A stretch of DNA of 64,000 nt from JAAZAI01 sp050942875. GTDB taxonomy: Bacteria; Verrucomicrobiota; Kiritimatiellia; RFP12; UBA3636. Position 1 is the first letter of the stretch; each line of letters starts with the position of its first letter. The notes beneath the pieces were generated by a model. It did not search any database, was not told the origin of the DNA, and saw only the letters and a list, made by a program, of their open reading frames with translations. The DNA lies in the NCBI GenBank assembly GCA_050942875.1, contig JBMNOD010000006.1, forward strand, positions 1 to 64,000. Direction: 5' to 3'. The translations under genes and the position numbers were made by a program. Below are positions 8,430 to 15,503 of this stretch, piece by piece.

Positions 8430-8459
8430 ATTCTACAAAAACCCCCTTGCCAATGGCAA
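8430..8459 (-). promoter_or_regulatory. Sigma-70-type promoter before the YeiH-type transporter
   Basis: On the minus strand TTGCCA-N18-TAGAAT with a leader of about 15-20 nt to the ATG at 8408. The leader TTTGAGGTTTTGTCATGACT is nearly identical to that before the gene at 7381. Confidence 0.55.
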
Positions 8460-8609
8460 GTCATGAACGCTTTTCAGCCCACCGCTCCCGCCATCCCTAT
8501 CGTGGGGCAGGCCCTCCGTGTCCTGCCACGCCGCCTGTGCGCGACCTGTTCGGGGGTTCGGGGGCGCCCCCCGTCCGTTGCAAAACCATCGCCCCCACCC
8601 CTTCCCCAC

Positions 8610-8631
8610 GTCACATATTCGAATATGTGAC
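8610..8631. repeat. 22-bp perfect palindrome
   Basis: The core TCACATATTCGAATATGTGA is flanked by G and C, making 22 bp of perfect dyad symmetry. The same 20-bp core recurs at 24007-24026 after groEL. It could be a binding site for a dimeric regulator; it has no T-run to suggest a terminator. Confidence 0.6.
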
Positions 8632-8655
8632 GGCACCGCCCCAGCCCCGCCACCG

Positions 8656-8681
8656 TAATCTCGAAAAAATCTTCCAGATTA
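8656..8681. repeat. TAATCT hairpin element (diverged copy)
   Basis: TAATCTCGAA and TTCCAGATTA arms around a short A-rich loop, with one C/C mismatch in the stem. It is one of nine copies in the window. Confidence 0.55.
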
Positions 8682-8806
8682 TTGCACCTGGCCTTGTTCT
8701 CAAAATCCCGCCACCATCCTGCCACGCGCACCCCCGCCACGCGCCATCCCTATCGTGGGGCAGGACCTCCGTGTCCTGCCAGTTCTGCCACCCACCGCTT
8801 CAAATG

Positions 8807-8835
8807 TTGACCCAAGGCTCAAGAACGGCTAGACT
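8807..8835 (+). promoter_or_regulatory. Sigma-70-type promoter before the lipoprotein/radical SAM genes
   Basis: TTGACC-N17-TAGACT, matching the TTGACA-N17/18-TAGANT pattern seen before other genes here. The leader to the lipoprotein ATG would be about 100 nt and contains a 16-codon ORF. Confidence 0.55.
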
Positions 8836-8887
8836 TTCTGCATTGACGCGGGCGATTGCCCACGATCATCCCGTTGAATTAAAGAAA

Positions 8888-8938
8888 ATGAAGAAAACAC
8901 TGACAGCATGGATTGCCGCAACGCTTATCGCGAGGTGA
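8888..8938 (+). CDS. Possible 16-codon leader ORF (signal-peptide-like)
   Basis: Encodes MKKTLTAWIAATLIAR and then TGA. The stop is two bases before the lipoprotein ATG. The peptide resembles the start of a signal sequence and has only a weak A/G-rich ribosome-binding region. It may couple translation into the lipoprotein gene, or be the remnant of a lost signal peptide. Only the reading frame and position support it. Confidence 0.3.
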   Translation: MKKTLTAWIAATLIAR

Positions 8939-8940
8939 AA

Positions 8941-9216
8941 ATGAAAAAACGTCTTTTAAAGCTGATGGTTCGTTTCTCGGTGCCGATTTCCGTCTTGTCG
9001 ATGTTCGGCGGGCTGTCCGGTTGCGGAAAGGCGCCTACCTCGAATTCCAACGATGGCCAGCCCGCCGAAGACCCGCTCTTGCCAGAAGGCGGCGACATTG
9101 TGATCCTTGAAGAGGGCTCCGAAGAACCCGCGGCGGCGAATGGCGAAAACCCCGTCGCCGCGGAAAACGAGTCTCCAAGAATATTCCCAGGGATAATTGT
9201 CTCGCCTGAAGACTGA
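8941..9216 (+). CDS. Small acidic lipoprotein, candidate radical SAM substrate
   Basis: 91 aa. The basic N-terminus and hydrophobic stretch end in the lipobox LSGC (Cys28), predicting lipid modification and export. The mature ~63 residues are rich in Glu, Pro, Ala and Asn (DPLLPEGGDIVILEEGSEEP, ending GIIVSPED) and contain no further cysteine. The ATG at 8941 is preceded by GAGGTGAAA; an in-frame ATG 33 bases upstream overlaps the leader ORF. The radical SAM gene follows after 22 bases (or overlaps, if its TTG start is used), so the two are probably co-transcribed. The lipoprotein may be the substrate of that enzyme. This is by analogy with lipoprotein/radical SAM pairs in other bacteria; I do not recognise the family of this protein. 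Confidence 0.72.
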   Translation: MKKRLLKLMVRFSVPISVLSMFGGLSGCGKAPTSNSNDGQPAEDPLLPEGGDIVILEEGSEEPAAANGENPVAAENESPRIFPGIIVSPED

Positions 9217-9238
9217 TCGACCGGGAACCCGACGAAAA

Positions 9239-10096
9239 ATGACGGCGACGAACCTCAAGAAGGCGCCAAGGCACGCCGTGCTGGAGCTGACCTTCCACTG
9301 CAACCAGAACTGCATCTTCTGTTATTTGCCGTGGCTCGAAGATCCGTCCATGATTGCGCCGGAGCTTGCCATCGACGACTGGCTCGACATCGCGGATCGG
9401 CTGGTGCGCCATGGCGTCAGACATTTCACGCTGACCGGCGGCGAGCCGCTGGTCAAGCCGGGCGTTGAAAAGCTCCTTGACTTCCTGATCGCGCACGAGG
9501 CAAAGCCCGCCTTCACGATTTTCACGAACGGCATCCTCGTCGACGACGCGCTTCTGCGCAAGCTGAAGGGAACGAAAGGCGACATCGCCTGCAGCCTGCC
9601 GGGACTCAGGCAATTCGCCAAGCTCACGGCTTCGGATCATACCATCTACGACATGATCGACCTTTTCGACGAGATGAAACGCGCCGGCGTGGGCTTCTCC
9701 GTCAGCATCACGGTCACGAAACCCGCATTCCGCGAAATGGAGGATTTGGTCGGCCTGGCGGCGGTATCGGGCGCGAAGTGCATCCAGGTCGTCCCGTTCG
9801 TGGCGGAGGGCCGAGGCGCGCAGCACCCGGAACTCATGCTGACGTACGACGAGCTGCAGACGCTCGGCCGCCGCGTCAAGAAGCTCAAAGGCAAAATCAA
9901 GACGCCGCTTTACTCCAGCGACGAATATTTTTGCTCGTGCCGAGGGGAATGCCTCAAACCGCAAGGCCTTCCGGAAGACTACGCTTCGCCCCCGTGCCAT
10001 GTCGAAGACAACACCCTCGTCGTCGGCCCCGCCGGCCACTGCCGGAAATGCCTCCACACCTTCGCCTCGCTCGGCGACGTGCGCGAATTGTTTTAA
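9239..10096 (+). CDS. Radical SAM protein with C-terminal cysteine cluster
   Basis: 285 aa from the ATG. The [4Fe-4S]/SAM motif CNQNCIFCYLPW (CxxxCxxC) lies near residue 20, followed by the SAM-binding HFTLTGGEPLVKPGVEKLL and FTIFTNGIL. The C-terminal part has clustered cysteines (YFCSCRGEC, PPCHVEDN, HCRKCLH), as in SPASM-like domains that bind extra Fe-S clusters. Such enzymes often modify ribosomal peptides or proteins. A TTG start at 9197 with AGGG upstream would overlap the lipoprotein gene and add 14 residues; the ATG at 9239 is more conservative. Pairing with a small lipoprotein suggests that it modifies that protein, but no product can be read from sequence. Confidence 0.85.
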   Translation: MTATNLKKAPRHAVLELTFHCNQNCIFCYLPWLEDPSMIAPELAIDDWLDIADRLVRHGVRHFTLTGGEPLVKPGVEKLLDFLIAHEAKPAFTIFTNGILVDDALLRKLKGTKGDIACSLPGLRQFAKLTASDHTIYDMIDLFDEMKRAGVGFSVSITVTKPAFREMEDLVGLAAVSGAKCIQVVPFVAEGRGAQHPELMLTYDELQTLGRRVKKLKGKIKTPLYSSDEYFCSCRGECLKPQGLPEDYASPPCHVEDNTLVVGPAGHCRKCLHTFASLGDVRELF

Positions 10097-10307
10097 CCGC
10101 CGTTCCGTCTTGCAAAACCACCCACAAAACGGTCGATCCTGTAATCCTGTCAAAACTCTTCTTCGCCATTTTCGTGCATTTCGTGTATTTCGTAGTTAAA
10201 AGCAATGACGAACGTTTCGACCTCGGGCGGCGTTTGTAGTATCATGACGAATCGTTGACATCGCTTTGCCATGCCATACGGAAAGCCTTGTCCCCAAAGG
10301 AGAACCC
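10097..10307. other. Intergenic region with an ATCCTGT repeat
   Basis: No gene is seen. It contains GATCCTGTAATCCTGTCAAA, a member of the dispersed AATCCTGT repeat also found after the TAATCT hairpins near 24660, 25175 and 36695. A TTGACA at 10256 may be part of a promoter for the next gene, but no good -10 box follows. Confidence 0.5.
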
Positions 10308-11150
10308 ATGAGAACGTTGATCGAACCGCACATCCACATGTATTCCCGCACGACGGACGACTACCAGGCCATGTACGACGCCGGATTCCGCGCCTGCGTC
10401 GAACCGTCCTTCTGGCTCGGCAGCCCGCGCCGCCACGCCGGCACCTTCTTCGACTACTTCGAGAACATCCTCGCGTTCGAGGCCAGCCGCGCCGAGCGGT
10501 TCGGCATCGACCACTTCACCGCCATCTCCTACAACCCCAAGGAGGCCGACAACACCGCCCTCGTCGACGAGGTCCTCGACGGCATCGCGCCCTACCTCGA
10601 CCACCCGCGCTGCGTCGCCATCGGCGAAATCGGCTTCGACAAGCTCATCGAACCCGAGTACCACGCCTTCGTCCGCCAGCTCCGCATGGCCAAGGAACGC
10701 GACATGCCCGCGATCATCCACATCTCGCACAAGCGCAAGCCGGAATGCCTCGACTGGGTGTTCCGCGGCCTCGACGAAGTCCAGCCCGACCACCGCAAGA
10801 TCTACCTCGACCACAACACCGAGGACACCATCGCCCGCGCCCTCGCGAACACGGACTGCTGGTGCGGTCTCACCGTCTATCCGATCTCCAAGCTCGACCC
10901 CGCCCGCGCCAGCGCCATCATCCAAAAGCACGGCATCGACCGGATCATCGTCAGCGGCTCCGCCGACTGGGGCATTTCGGATCCGCTCAGCATGGTCAAG
11001 GTCCTCGAACAGCTCAAAACCGACGGCCACCCCGAGGAAACCCTCCAGAAGGTCGCCTTCGGCAACCCCAACGCCTTCTACTCCCAGTCCCCGAAATGGA
11101 AGCCGCGCCTCGATCTCGAACCGGCGCCCATCGAGCTGCGCCAGCCATGA
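10308..11150 (+). CDS. TatD-family metal-dependent hydrolase (EboB-like)
   Basis: 280 aa. TIM-barrel amidohydrolase of the TatD group: HIHMYSR near the N-terminus gives the metal-binding HxH, AIGEIGFDK the Glu, IIHISHKRK and YLDHNTEDT the middle His residues, and VSGSADWG the C-terminal Asp. The enzyme class includes DNases and other phosphoesterases; the substrate here is unknown. The ATG at 10308 has AAGGAG seven bases upstream. It overlaps the next gene by ATGA. A TatD-type hydrolase next to a UbiA-like membrane protein is the EboB-EboC order of the ebo cluster, whose products help export or transport certain metabolites. The other ebo genes are not here, so the assignment is tentative. 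Confidence 0.8.
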   Translation: MRTLIEPHIHMYSRTTDDYQAMYDAGFRACVEPSFWLGSPRRHAGTFFDYFENILAFEASRAERFGIDHFTAISYNPKEADNTALVDEVLDGIAPYLDHPRCVAIGEIGFDKLIEPEYHAFVRQLRMAKERDMPAIIHISHKRKPECLDWVFRGLDEVQPDHRKIYLDHNTEDTIARALANTDCWCGLTVYPISKLDPARASAIIQKHGIDRIIVSGSADWGISDPLSMVKVLEQLKTDGHPEETLQKVAFGNPNAFYSQSPKWKPRLDLEPAPIELRQP

Positions 11151-12079
11151 AAAAACCGCCGAGCCCCTGGCTCGTCTTCTTCCGCCTCCCCAACCTGCCC
11201 ACCGCGCCCGGCGACGCCCTCGCCGGCGCCGCCATCGCGATCGCCACCGCCCGCCTCGGCGGCGACGCCCTCGCCTCGGCGGCGGCGCCCGCGTTCGCGG
11301 CGGGCCTCGCCGCGCTGCTGCTCTACATGTTCGGCCTCGCGGACAACGACATCGTCGGCGCCGAAGCCGACAAAACCCAGGCGCCCAACCGCCCCATCCC
11401 CTCCGGCACGATCTCCCTCCGGCAGGCTCGCCGCGCGCGATTCATCTGCCTGGCGCTGGCGATCGCCACCGGAGCGTTCGCCCGACTTCCGCCGGCCTGG
11501 TGGATCGTCGCCGCCGCGCTTGTCGCGGCCGTCGCCGCCTACAACCGCTTCAAGGATCGCCGCCGCGCCTTCGGACTCGTCGCCATGGGGCTCTGCCGCG
11601 GCGTCAACCTCCTGGCCGGCGCGGCCGCCCTGGCGTCCATCGCGCCCCGGGCGCTGCGCTCGCCCCCCGTCCTGCTGGCCGCCCTCGGCTGGACCGCCTA
11701 CATCGCGGCGGTCACCGGACTCGCGGCGGACGAGCACGCCGCGCACGCCCCCCTCTCCTGGAAGCGCTTCCTGCCCGGGCTCGCCGTCTTCATCCCCATG
11801 CCGGCGCTCGCCGCCTACCCGCGGACGTCCTGGCCGATCATCGCCGTCTGTTCAACCCTTGCCTACGCCGTCTGGGCGCTCTCCGTGACGCCCCTCGGCT
11901 GCGCGCACGATCCGGACGTGCGCCGCAAGGCCGTCGGCAACACGATCGGCGCGCTCCTCTACCTGCAAGCAGGCTACATCCTGACGTTCATGCACCCCGC
12001 ATTCATCGCCGCCGTCATCGCCCTCTTCTTCTCCACGTCCCTCATTCGCAAATTCCACCGGGACGTGCCGGGCTCATAA
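11147..12079 (+). CDS. UbiA-like prenyltransferase-family membrane protein (EboC-like)
   Basis: 310 aa with about eight to nine membrane segments. The UbiA superfamily signature is recognisable: YMFGLADNDIVGAEADKTQAPNRPIPSG gives the first Asp-rich motif (DNDxxxxxxD), and the second region around TGLAADEHAAHAP is degenerate. The PNRPIPSG block is typical of UbiA-like proteins that prepare polyprenylated lipids. The start codon overlaps the TatD stop (ATGA), which indicates translational coupling. EboC proteins are UbiA-like and pair with a TatD hydrolase, as here. Whether it transfers a prenyl group cannot be told from sequence. Confidence 0.82.
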   Translation: MKKPPSPWLVFFRLPNLPTAPGDALAGAAIAIATARLGGDALASAAAPAFAAGLAALLLYMFGLADNDIVGAEADKTQAPNRPIPSGTISLRQARRARFICLALAIATGAFARLPPAWWIVAAALVAAVAAYNRFKDRRRAFGLVAMGLCRGVNLLAGAAALASIAPRALRSPPVLLAALGWTAYIAAVTGLAADEHAAHAPLSWKRFLPGLAVFIPMPALAAYPRTSWPIIAVCSTLAYAVWALSVTPLGCAHDPDVRRKAVGNTIGALLYLQAGYILTFMHPAFIAAVIALFFSTSLIRKFHRDVPGS

Positions 12080-12106
12080 TCGACTCATAATCGATCGTTT
12101 TTATGG

Positions 12107-12136
12107 TTGACAAGCAGGGGCGGAAAAGAGTAATTT
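12107..12136 (+). promoter_or_regulatory. Promoter of the first beta-strand-repeat surface gene
   Basis: TTGACA-N18-TAATTT, 87 bp before the ATG at 12224. It has the same architecture as the promoters at 15382 and 17626. Confidence 0.6.
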
Positions 12137-12223
12137 AGTCACGTAACGAAATTTGGCGACGTGTAGTTTTTCTCCAAACCCCCAAAACGCCGCGTCTGCG
12201 GCATTCCACAAAAAGGAGCAATT
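12137..12223 (+). promoter_or_regulatory. Structured 5' leader (diverged copy)
   Basis: Carries a TTTGG...CCAAA inverted repeat (12152-12178), then GCCGC-gtct-GCGGC, then the ribosome-binding site AAAGGAG before the ATG. The order and spacing match the leaders at 15411 and 17656, although the sequence has diverged. Confidence 0.5.
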
Positions 12224-14980
12224 ATGAAAATGACATCCATCCATTGGATCGCCGTAGCGTTTGCGCTCGCGTTCCTTCCATGCATGCTTGCAGCCAAAAA
12301 CATCTACTGGGATGGCGGCCCCAGCCCCCACGAAGGAACCAATTGGAACGAAGCCGTCAACTGGAAGGGCGACGTCAAGCCCGGCGCCGACGACACCGCC
12401 CTTTTCAGCAACAACAACAACACCGGCGTCTCGACCGCCAACAAGACGATCATGCTGGGCGCGCCGCAGGTCATTCACACCGTCAACTTCCCGAGCTGGG
12501 CCCAGATCCCCGGCGGCCTCACGATCGGCAGCGTCCAGGACGTTGCCGAAGGCAATGCGCTCACGATCAAGGGCGGCGTCTATCGAGGCGACAATCTCTC
12601 CAACTGGCAGACGTTTCGCTGCAACATCGTCCTCGACAGGAACACAATCTGGGAAATCAATCCCGGCTACAACGGCGGCGTCACCGTGTCCGGCGGAATT
12701 TCCGGAACCGGACACGGCCTGGCCAAATGGGGATCCGGAACCCTGATCCTCCAAGGCGCCAACACCTATGCCGGCAACTCCATCATCCGAACCGGCACGT
12801 TGCAGCTCAATTTCAATGCCGAGACCGCTCCGCTGACCAACATCGTCAACCCGGCATCCCCGCTGGTCATGGAAGGCGGCTATCTGCACCTGATGCGCAA
12901 ACCGGCGAATTCCTGCAGCCAGACGTTCGACGGCGTGGCCGCCGCCAGCGGAGCTTCCACGGTGCGAATCGAGTCAAACCGGGACGCCAACGCGCAGATG
13001 GCCTTCGGCACCTTCAACCGCATGCCTGGCGCCACGCTGAACCTCCGCCAGCCAAGTGGACAAACGACAATCAGTGCGGAAAACGGCTTCTCCACCAGCC
13101 AGGAAAACGATCCAACAGGCATTCTCGGAGCCTATCTCACCGTCTCGCCTGATAACAGCAACACGCCTGCCGACTGGGCCGCAAACAACGGCGTCAACAT
13201 CGTCGCCTACGACAATTACGCCACCCTGTTCGGCGATGCGGCCGTCATCACGGACGACGCCAACAGCAACGTGCAGATCGACAACACCACGACCGGAACC
13301 GTCTCCCTCGCCTCCTCGAACGTCACGATCAACACGCTCAAGGCCTCCGGCACGACGGCTCGGGTGGTGGATCTTGGCGGCGGAACCCTGCGCCTCGGCG
13401 CCGTCGGCGGCATCCTCGCCCCGGGTTCGACCGGCGCGCTGACCCTCACCAACGGAACGCTGACCGCAGGCGGAGCCGACAACACGTCCGGAGAAATCGT
13501 GTTCATCAACGCCACGACGATCACCAACGACGCGGTGATCGCCGACAACGGCGCAGGCGCGATCGCGCTGACGAAGTCCGGCGGAGGCACTCTCCAGCTT
13601 ACGACGGCGCAAACCCACACGGGCGGCACCTATGTCAATGCCGGCACATTGCAGCTCCCCACCCTGGAAAATCCCTTGGCCACAAACGCGAACATCGTCG
13701 TCTGCGGCGGAACCCTGAATCTCGGCGCCGGCACTCAGAACCTCTCCAGCAACTTCGTGATGCGCGGCGGCACCCTCTCCAATGGAACCATCGTGAAGTC
13801 GGGCGCGGACTACGCGTTTGAAGCCGGCGCCGTCTCCGCAACGCTGGACGGCGCCGTCGGACTCGTCAAGACATCGCCCGGCGCCACGACCTTCACCGGA
13901 GCCAACACCTACACGGGCGACACCTACATTCTTGAAGGATCGGCCAGATTCGAAAGGAAAAGTGCGATTGTGAAAGGCAACTTGTTCGTCGGCTCGCCCG
14001 ACGGGACGATTCCCGCCTCCGTTTTCTGCGTCAACACCCCGCTGAACAGCGGAAAGAATTGGACGGTTTACAAAAACTGCAGCCTGAATTCTGGCTCTTC
14101 CGCACAATATCTCGCCGCGAAACTCACCCTCGTCGGCGGTTCGTTCACTGGAAGCCAGCCCTATTTCCAGTACGGCTCGTCCGTCGAGATGACGGGCGGA
14201 ACGTTTGGAGGCAGCATCTACGGCAACGGGCCCTTTGGCATCACCTCGCATTCGAACGATGTTCCCGCCGTGGTGTCGGCTTCGATTCGCAACAACAACC
14301 ACAAGTTCACCGTCCATCGCGGCTCCGGGCCGATCGATCTGATCTTCTCGGGCAACATGGTCGGGAACAACACGCTGACAAAGGAAGGCGACGGCGTGAT
14401 GACCATGACGGGCAGCGAACACAGCAACGGCACCGTGTTGAACGCCGGCACGCTTCTTGTCGTCAACACCTCCGGCTCCGGCACGGGATTTGGCCCAGTT
14501 ACGGTCAAGGCCGGCACCACATTCGGCGGCACCGGATTCATTGTCGGCAGCGCCGCCAACGTCACGGCAACAGGTTCATCGGACAACCCGGCCGTCATCG
14601 CGCCGGGAACGCCGGACCCTGACACGGGCGACCATGTGATCGGCACCCTCACCGTCGGAAGCGACACGCAGGCGAACAACGTCACATTCGCCGACAACAG
14701 CGCCCTCGCGATCGCCTTCGACACCGAAGGCAACTGCGACAAGCTCGTCGTCAACGGCACGCTCTCTCTCGATTCCGCGACCGACAAGCTGACGCTCGAC
14801 ATCGCCGACTACGATGCGCTCAAGCCCGGCACCTACACGCTGGCGACGTTCACCGCGCTCGCAACGCCGGGCGCCAAATTCGACATCGTCGAAAAGCCCG
14901 CGCGCGGCACACTCGCCTACACGCCCACGAGCATCGAATACACCGTCCATCCGCGGGGCACAGTGGTCGTCGTCAAATAG
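12224..14980 (+). CDS. Autotransporter-associated beta-strand-repeat surface protein
   Basis: 918 aa. A signal peptide (residues 1-~24, ending LPCMLAAK) is followed by a typical first module, WDGGPSPHEGTNWNEAVNWKGD. The body contains repeated autotransporter-associated strands of the form GxGTLxLxGxNTYxGxTxVxxGTLxL: for example GTLILQGANTYAGNSIIRTGTLQL-like at about 173-195, another at about 455-475, GLVKTSPGATTFTGANTYTGDTYI at ~548, and GDGVMTMTGSEHSNGTVLNAGTLLV at ~725. This predicts an extracellular beta-helix. No outer-membrane barrel, PEP-CTERM or LPXTG anchor is visible; it ends HPRGTVVVVK. The last ~110 residues are nearly identical to the end of the protein at 15504-17225. Function unknown; adhesion or matrix are guesses. 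Confidence 0.85.
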   Translation: MKMTSIHWIAVAFALAFLPCMLAAKNIYWDGGPSPHEGTNWNEAVNWKGDVKPGADDTALFSNNNNTGVSTANKTIMLGAPQVIHTVNFPSWAQIPGGLTIGSVQDVAEGNALTIKGGVYRGDNLSNWQTFRCNIVLDRNTIWEINPGYNGGVTVSGGISGTGHGLAKWGSGTLILQGANTYAGNSIIRTGTLQLNFNAETAPLTNIVNPASPLVMEGGYLHLMRKPANSCSQTFDGVAAASGASTVRIESNRDANAQMAFGTFNRMPGATLNLRQPSGQTTISAENGFSTSQENDPTGILGAYLTVSPDNSNTPADWAANNGVNIVAYDNYATLFGDAAVITDDANSNVQIDNTTTGTVSLASSNVTINTLKASGTTARVVDLGGGTLRLGAVGGILAPGSTGALTLTNGTLTAGGADNTSGEIVFINATTITNDAVIADNGAGAIALTKSGGGTLQLTTAQTHTGGTYVNAGTLQLPTLENPLATNANIVVCGGTLNLGAGTQNLSSNFVMRGGTLSNGTIVKSGADYAFEAGAVSATLDGAVGLVKTSPGATTFTGANTYTGDTYILEGSARFERKSAIVKGNLFVGSPDGTIPASVFCVNTPLNSGKNWTVYKNCSLNSGSSAQYLAAKLTLVGGSFTGSQPYFQYGSSVEMTGGTFGGSIYGNGPFGITSHSNDVPAVVSASIRNNNHKFTVHRGSGPIDLIFSGNMVGNNTLTKEGDGVMTMTGSEHSNGTVLNAGTLLVVNTSGSGTGFGPVTVKAGTTFGGTGFIVGSAANVTATGSSDNPAVIAPGTPDPDTGDHVIGTLTVGSDTQANNVTFADNSALAIAFDTEGNCDKLVVNGTLSLDSATDKLTLDIADYDALKPGTYTLATFTALATPGAKFDIVEKPARGTLAYTPTSIEYTVHPRGTVVVVK

Positions 14981-14982
14981 CC

Positions 14983-15381
14983 CGCCGCCCTCGGCGGCTG
15001 CTCGCCACCTGTGGACGCGGCGTCCCCGCCGCGTGTCGTCCCGCGCCTTGGGCGCGGGAGCACATGCACGAACATTCGTAGCGTGCCCGTAAAGGCATCC
15101 AACGCAAAGGCGTGCCCCCGTCTTTTTCTCACTCCCCGCTTCCCGCTTCCCGCCTCCACATTCGCCACAACGCCTCACGGCGTCACTACGAACCTTGTGT
15201 GCGAAGCATCGTGGACGCGGCGTCCCCGCCGCGTGTCGTCCCGCGCCAGCTGGCGCGGGAGCGCCAAGCAACAGGGGCACGGACATTCCTGTCCGTGGTG
15301 TCCACGGGTTGGAAAACCCGTGCCCCTCTTCCTCCCTTTTCCATCCCCTACGAACCCCCTTTAAGGAACCCCCTTTAAGGA
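14983..15381. repeat. Repeat-rich intergenic block, first copy of a ~400-bp duplication
   Basis: No gene is seen. It carries two copies of the TGGACGCGGCGTCCCCGCCG palindrome (about 15011 and 15210) and inverted pairs around GGGGCACGGACATTCC and CACGGGTTGGAAAACCCGTG. Almost the whole block is repeated at 17228-17625 after the next surface gene. Confidence 0.8.
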
Positions 15382-15410
15382 TTGACAAATAAGGCATAAG
15401 AGAGTAGATT
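15382..15410 (+). promoter_or_regulatory. Promoter of the second surface gene
   Basis: TTGACA-N17-TAGATT, preceded by CCCCCTTTAAGGA, exactly as in the promoter at 17626. Confidence 0.65.
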
Positions 15411-15503
15411 GAACATGCACTGATGAAATTTGGCAATGCTTGGCATTTCCAAAATCCGAGACGCCGGAACTGCGGCATCGCCCAGCAAGGAAAAGGAACA
15501 ACC
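15411..15503 (+). promoter_or_regulatory. Structured 5' leader with two hairpins
   Basis: The first hairpin (15429-15453) pairs TTTGG with CCAAA and AATGC with GCATT. The second pairs GCCG with CGGC around 15463-15475. The ribosome-binding region AAGGAAAAGGAACAACC follows directly. The leader is almost identical to that at 17656-17747. Confidence 0.55.

Larger units (their letters stand above)
8460..8806. repeat. Intergenic repeat block
   Basis: No gene is seen here. It holds two copies of a unit beginning CATCCCTATCGTGGGGCAGG and containing the inverted pair GGCAGGAC/GTCCTGCC (8491-8530 and 8743-8780), a perfect 22-bp palindrome (8610-8631) and one TAATCT hairpin element (8656-8681). Confidence 0.7.
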
